Assembly: GCA_005878685.1 (NCBI GenBank)
Contig: VBLN01000042.1
Location: 1-8,235 of the forward strand
DNA length: 8,235 nucleotides
DNA from: Deltaproteobacteria bacterium
Lineage (GTDB): Bacteria; Desulfobacterota; Binatia; UBA9968
Reading direction: 5' to 3'
Positions 5,860 to 8,235 of the stretch are shown in pieces; positions within the stretch are counted from its first letter, which is position 1, and every line of letters starts with the position of its first letter. Below the pieces are notes generated by a model, which saw nothing but the letters and a program-made list of their open reading frames with translations, did no database searches and was not told the DNA's origin. Position numbers and translations under genes: made by a program.

Positions 5860-6879
5860 GTGGGTTTCTCCAGCAGGCACTGGAGTCTTGTCGGTATCCT
5901 CTCCTTGCTCGTGAATCTTGCGCCACTCAGTGTGCCCCAGGCCAAGGAGAAAATCCTTATCTCCTACGGTGGATTTAATGAGACCGTGGCACCCATGTGG
6001 GTCGCGGTGGAAAAGGGTCTTTTCAAAAAGTACGGGCTTGACGTCAGTATGCTTCAGGTCCGCAGTGGCGCGGTCAGTCTATCCGCTTTGATGTCAGGAG
6101 ATGTCCAAGCCTTTTGGCCCGCCATTTCCTCGGTCCTGAGCGGAGTCTCCGGAGGGGCCAAGATCGGCTGCGTCGCGTCTCCTTTTAACCGGATCGCGCG
6201 CGAGCTGATCGTGCGTAAGGAGATCGAGTCGCTGGCGGGCCTGCGGAAGAAGGTTTTCGGAGTGCAGAGCATCGGCGGAGGATTCTGGCTGCAGACGATG
6301 ATTGTTTTGGATCGGCTTGGCTTGGATCCGGACAAGCACGGATTGAAGATGCGCGTGATCGGAGACGAGCCGACGATTCTCCAGGCCCTGCTGGCTTCGA
6401 ATATTGACGCAGGGGTGATTACCCTCGCGTCGGCCGCGGTGGCGAAAAGGGCCGGCCTTCGTTCCTTGGTGAATACCTCCGAGCTTCGAGTTCCATACCA
6501 GGGAGCAGGCATCTGCACGCGCGTCGATCGGCTTTCCAATTCTCCGGATCTCATCCTCCGCCTGGTGAAAGGGATGGTTGAAGGGGTGGTCTTCATCCAC
6601 GAACCGCGCAACAAGCGGGAGGTGATGGCGGTGTTGAAGAAGAACCTTAGACTGAGTACGGACGAGGACGCCGAGACGTCCTACAATTCGCTGCGCTTGG
6701 TGTCGACCCTTGATGTGGCTCCCGATCCGGAGGCGTGGCGAAATATTCAAAGAATTGTCGCTCGAGTGACTCCCAAGGTCGCGCAGCTAGACATTCATCA
6801 GATCATCAATGGCAGTTTCGTGAAGAACCTTGAAGAGACGGGATTCTTGCCTGAAGCGAGGAAGAAGGCGGGACCGTAA
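5860..6879 (+). CDS. ABC transporter substrate-binding protein, NMT1/THI5/SsuA-like
   Basis: A 339-residue periplasmic binding protein. It has a signal peptide (hydrophobic residues about 10-25, likely cleavage after Ala28 in SVPQA-KEK). The mature protein opens with ILISYGGFNETVAPMWVAVE and KGLFKKYGLDVSM, the characteristic beginning of NMT1/THI5-type proteins, followed by SLSALMSGDVQAFW and a central GVQSIGGGFWLQ phosphate/anion-type loop. Family members bind small molecules such as sulfonates, nitrate, taurine, pyrimidine precursors or aromatic acids; the ligand here cannot be read from sequence. The GTG start is supported by an excellent ribosome site, GGGAGGTGA at 5848-5856. No permease or ATPase gene adjoins it, so it is an orphan, as I understand to be common where this family is expanded. 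The next gene is a ThDP-dependent enzyme 68 bp on, which hints at a shared catabolic task. Confidence 0.87.
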   Translation: MGFSSRHWSLVGILSLLVNLAPLSVPQAKEKILISYGGFNETVAPMWVAVEKGLFKKYGLDVSMLQVRSGAVSLSALMSGDVQAFWPAISSVLSGVSGGAKIGCVASPFNRIARELIVRKEIESLAGLRKKVFGVQSIGGGFWLQTMIVLDRLGLDPDKHGLKMRVIGDEPTILQALLASNIDAGVITLASAAVAKRAGLRSLVNTSELRVPYQGAGICTRVDRLSNSPDLILRLVKGMVEGVVFIHEPRNKREVMAVLKKNLRLSTDEDAETSYNSLRLVSTLDVAPDPEAWRNIQRIVARVTPKVAQLDIHQIINGSFVKNLEETGFLPEARKKAGP

Positions 6880-6886
6880 ACTACTC

Positions 6887-6923
6887 ATCGTGTCCGTGAA
6901 CCTGTACGAGCACGAAACACGAT
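6887..6923. repeat. Intergenic stem-loop between the binding-protein and ThDP-enzyme genes
   Basis: ATCGTGT (6887-6893) pairs with ACACGAT (6917-6923), and inside it CGTG (6895-6898) pairs with CACG (6911-6914), leaving a C/AA internal bulge and a 12-nt loop. It starts 8 nt after the TAA. No T-run follows, so it is more likely an mRNA processing or stability element than a terminator. Confidence 0.5.
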
Positions 6924-6934
6924 CACGAGCACGA
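6906..6934. repeat. Short direct repeat ACGAGCACGA
   Basis: The 10-mer ACGAGCACGA occurs at 6906-6915 and again at 6925-6934, a 19-bp period, in a stretch built of ACGA/CACGA units. The first copy lies in the stem-loop, so the second could pair with the same left arm as an alternative structure. Confidence 0.6.
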
Positions 6935-6947
6935 CCCGGGAGGAGTT

Positions 6948-8235
6948 ATGACACAGATGCATGGCGGCAAAGCACTTGTCAAAATATTTGAGCGGGCGGG
7001 CGTTGATTACATTTTCTCTTCCCCTGGAACGGAATGGCCCCCGGTATGGGAGGCGCTCGCCGAGGCTCAGGAGCGGGGGGTCAACCGGCCCCGCTATATC
7101 AACTGTCGTCACGAAGCGCTGGCCGTCGCCATGGCGTCGGGATACACCAAGGTGACCGGCAGACCGCAGGGAGTCCTGCTCCATGCCACGGCGGGACCGC
7201 TGAACGCCGCCATGTATCTGCGCGCCGCTTATCAGGAACGGGTACCGATGGTTGTTTGCTGCGGCGAAACCGCCGCCTTTGGAGAAGAGACCCGGTTGCC
7301 GGACCCCGGGAACCAGTGGATTCATGACCTTACGGACATCGGCGGACCCGCGGAGCTGCTGCGGCGCTGCGTCAAGTGGAGCGAGCGCGTGACTGCGTCA
7401 ACGATCCTCGTGCCATCCCTGGAGCGGGCGATGCAAATTGCCCTAGAGCCTCCCGCGGGTCCGGTGCTGTTGGGTGTGCCGTTTGAGTGCATGTTGGATG
7501 AAGTCTCCTTGCCCGAGGATGGCAAACCGAATCGGGTGGCGCGCGCTTTCGGAGGCCGTGGACAGTCTCTTGCGCGCCCAGCGTCCTGTTCTTGTGACCG
7601 AGCACGTAGGCCGGGATGCGTCGGTCGTGAGTCTTCTCGTTGAGCTTTGCGAGTCGCTGGCGATCCCGGTGATGGAATCCTTCCGGCCCGCGTTTCTGAA
7701 TTTCCCGCGCAATCATCCTTTATACCTCCCTTACGATCCGCGGCGCATTGAGTCTGCCGACTTGGTGCTGGTCGCCGACGCGGTCTCTCCCTGGTATCCA
7801 ATCAGCAAGGGACCGAAAGCCGGCGCCAAGGTCGTTTTCCTGGGCGACGAATATCCCTACTCCCGGCTTCCCTTCTGGGGGTACAAAGTAGATCTGGCTT
7901 TGATTGCGCCGCCGGCGGCGACGTTGGCCAGGTTGCTCAGCCGCATTAAGGCATCGGAAGGTTTCGTGGGAAACCGTCCCGCCTATGAGGAACGGTCCCG
8001 CCGCGTCCGGGAAGAACATGACAAACAGATGACGATGTTGGAGCGTGACGCGGTGGAGCACAAGCACGACACGCCGGTGGATCGGCGTTGGCTCTGCCAG
8101 GCGCTCAACGAATCGATTCCACCGAACGCAGTCATCGTCGAAGAGACCACCGTGCACCGGACCTTGATTCAGAACATGATCCGCCGCACTCAACCGATGT
8201 CCTATATCGCCCGTGTGACCGGAGGGTTGGGGGTA
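6948..8235 (+). pseudogene. ThDP-dependent enzyme (acetolactate synthase/benzoylformate decarboxylase-like), frameshifted and cut by the right edge
   Basis: The N-terminal ThDP-binding (PYR) domain is clear: MHGGKALVKIFERAGVDYIF, SSPGTEWPP (24-32), and the catalytic Glu56 in NCRHEALAVAMASGY that activates the cofactor's pyrimidine. LHATAGPLNAAMYLRAA and ERVPMVVCCGE follow. The first frame is meaningful to about 7547 (residue 200) and then degrades to an Arg/Ser-rich tail ending at TGA 7641-7643. From 7546 the next frame continues without stops to 8235 and reads as the middle domain: LSEAVDSLLRAQRPVLVTEH, then ADLVLVADAVSPWYP and KVVFLGDEYPYSR, reaching VTGGLG, the approach to the C-terminal ThDP-binding domain. 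Restoring one CG in the GC run at 7539-7546 gives a seamless VARALSEAVDSLL. The ribosome site GGGAGGAG (6938-6945) supports the ATG. Substrate is unknown; a 2-oxo acid is likely for this superfamily. Confidence 0.88.

Noticed and set aside
6054..6750. Long minus-strand open frames opposite the binding-protein gene
   Set aside because: They have Arg/Ser/His-rich low-quality composition typical of antisense frames in GC-rich genes, while the plus strand shows a full NMT1-like protein with a strong ribosome site.
6906..6934. CRISPR-like repeat unit
   Set aside because: Only two 10-bp copies at 19-bp spacing with repeat-like spacers; far too short and few for an array.

Overview
The window reads as chromosomal DNA of a Gram-negative, GC-rich bacterium, probably an uncultivated soil or subsurface lineage. 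The Gram-negative inference rests on a periplasmic TesA-type esterase with a signal peptide beside a YbbA/YbbP-type ABC system. An aerobic CO-dehydrogenase-type ferredoxin subunit, an orphan NMT1/THI5-like binding protein and a ThDP-dependent enzyme are a combination I associate with such metagenomic lineages (Rokubacteria-, Tectomicrobia- or Binatota-like). That taxonomic guess is inference only.

Left part (1-1634). The N-terminus of a CoxS-like [2Fe-2S] subunit runs off the left edge on the minus strand. A two-gene plus-strand cassette follows: a 71-residue protein and an overlapping nucleotidyltransferase-fold protein, organised like a toxin-antitoxin or defence pair. A TATAAT box sits so close to the first ATG that the mRNA is probably leaderless. 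A perfect 12-bp inverted repeat lies in the overlap of the two genes. Next come a short apparent gene remnant and a DUF2721 membrane protein.

Middle (1635-5627). This is the arrangement known from Escherichia coli: a tesA-like SGNH esterase (minus strand) divergent from ybbA (ABC ATPase) and ybbP (large FtsX-type permease). ybbA carries an in-frame amber codon directly after the LSGGEQ signature, where the family normally has a second Gln, so a single C-to-T change explains it. The rest of ybbA is intact and overlaps the ybbP start by 4 bases (GTGA). ybbP itself ends in TAG, so TAG looks like an ordinary stop here.

Right part (5628-8235). After a 232-bp intergenic stretch with a possible promoter come a secreted NMT1/THI5-type binding protein and a ThDP-dependent acetolactate-synthase-like enzyme. 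Between them lies a 68-bp spacer with a hairpin and a short repeat. The ThDP enzyme has a frameshift near 7539-7547, best explained by loss of one CG unit from a GC dinucleotide run; its second half stays open to the right edge. The binding protein and enzyme may act in uptake and breakdown of the same small acid, but no permease or ATPase for the binding protein is visible.

The points most worth checking are the two gene-disrupting lesions, the palindrome inside the nucleotidyltransferase cassette and the leaderless promoter of that cassette. I found no CRISPR array, tRNA, rRNA or insertion sequence.
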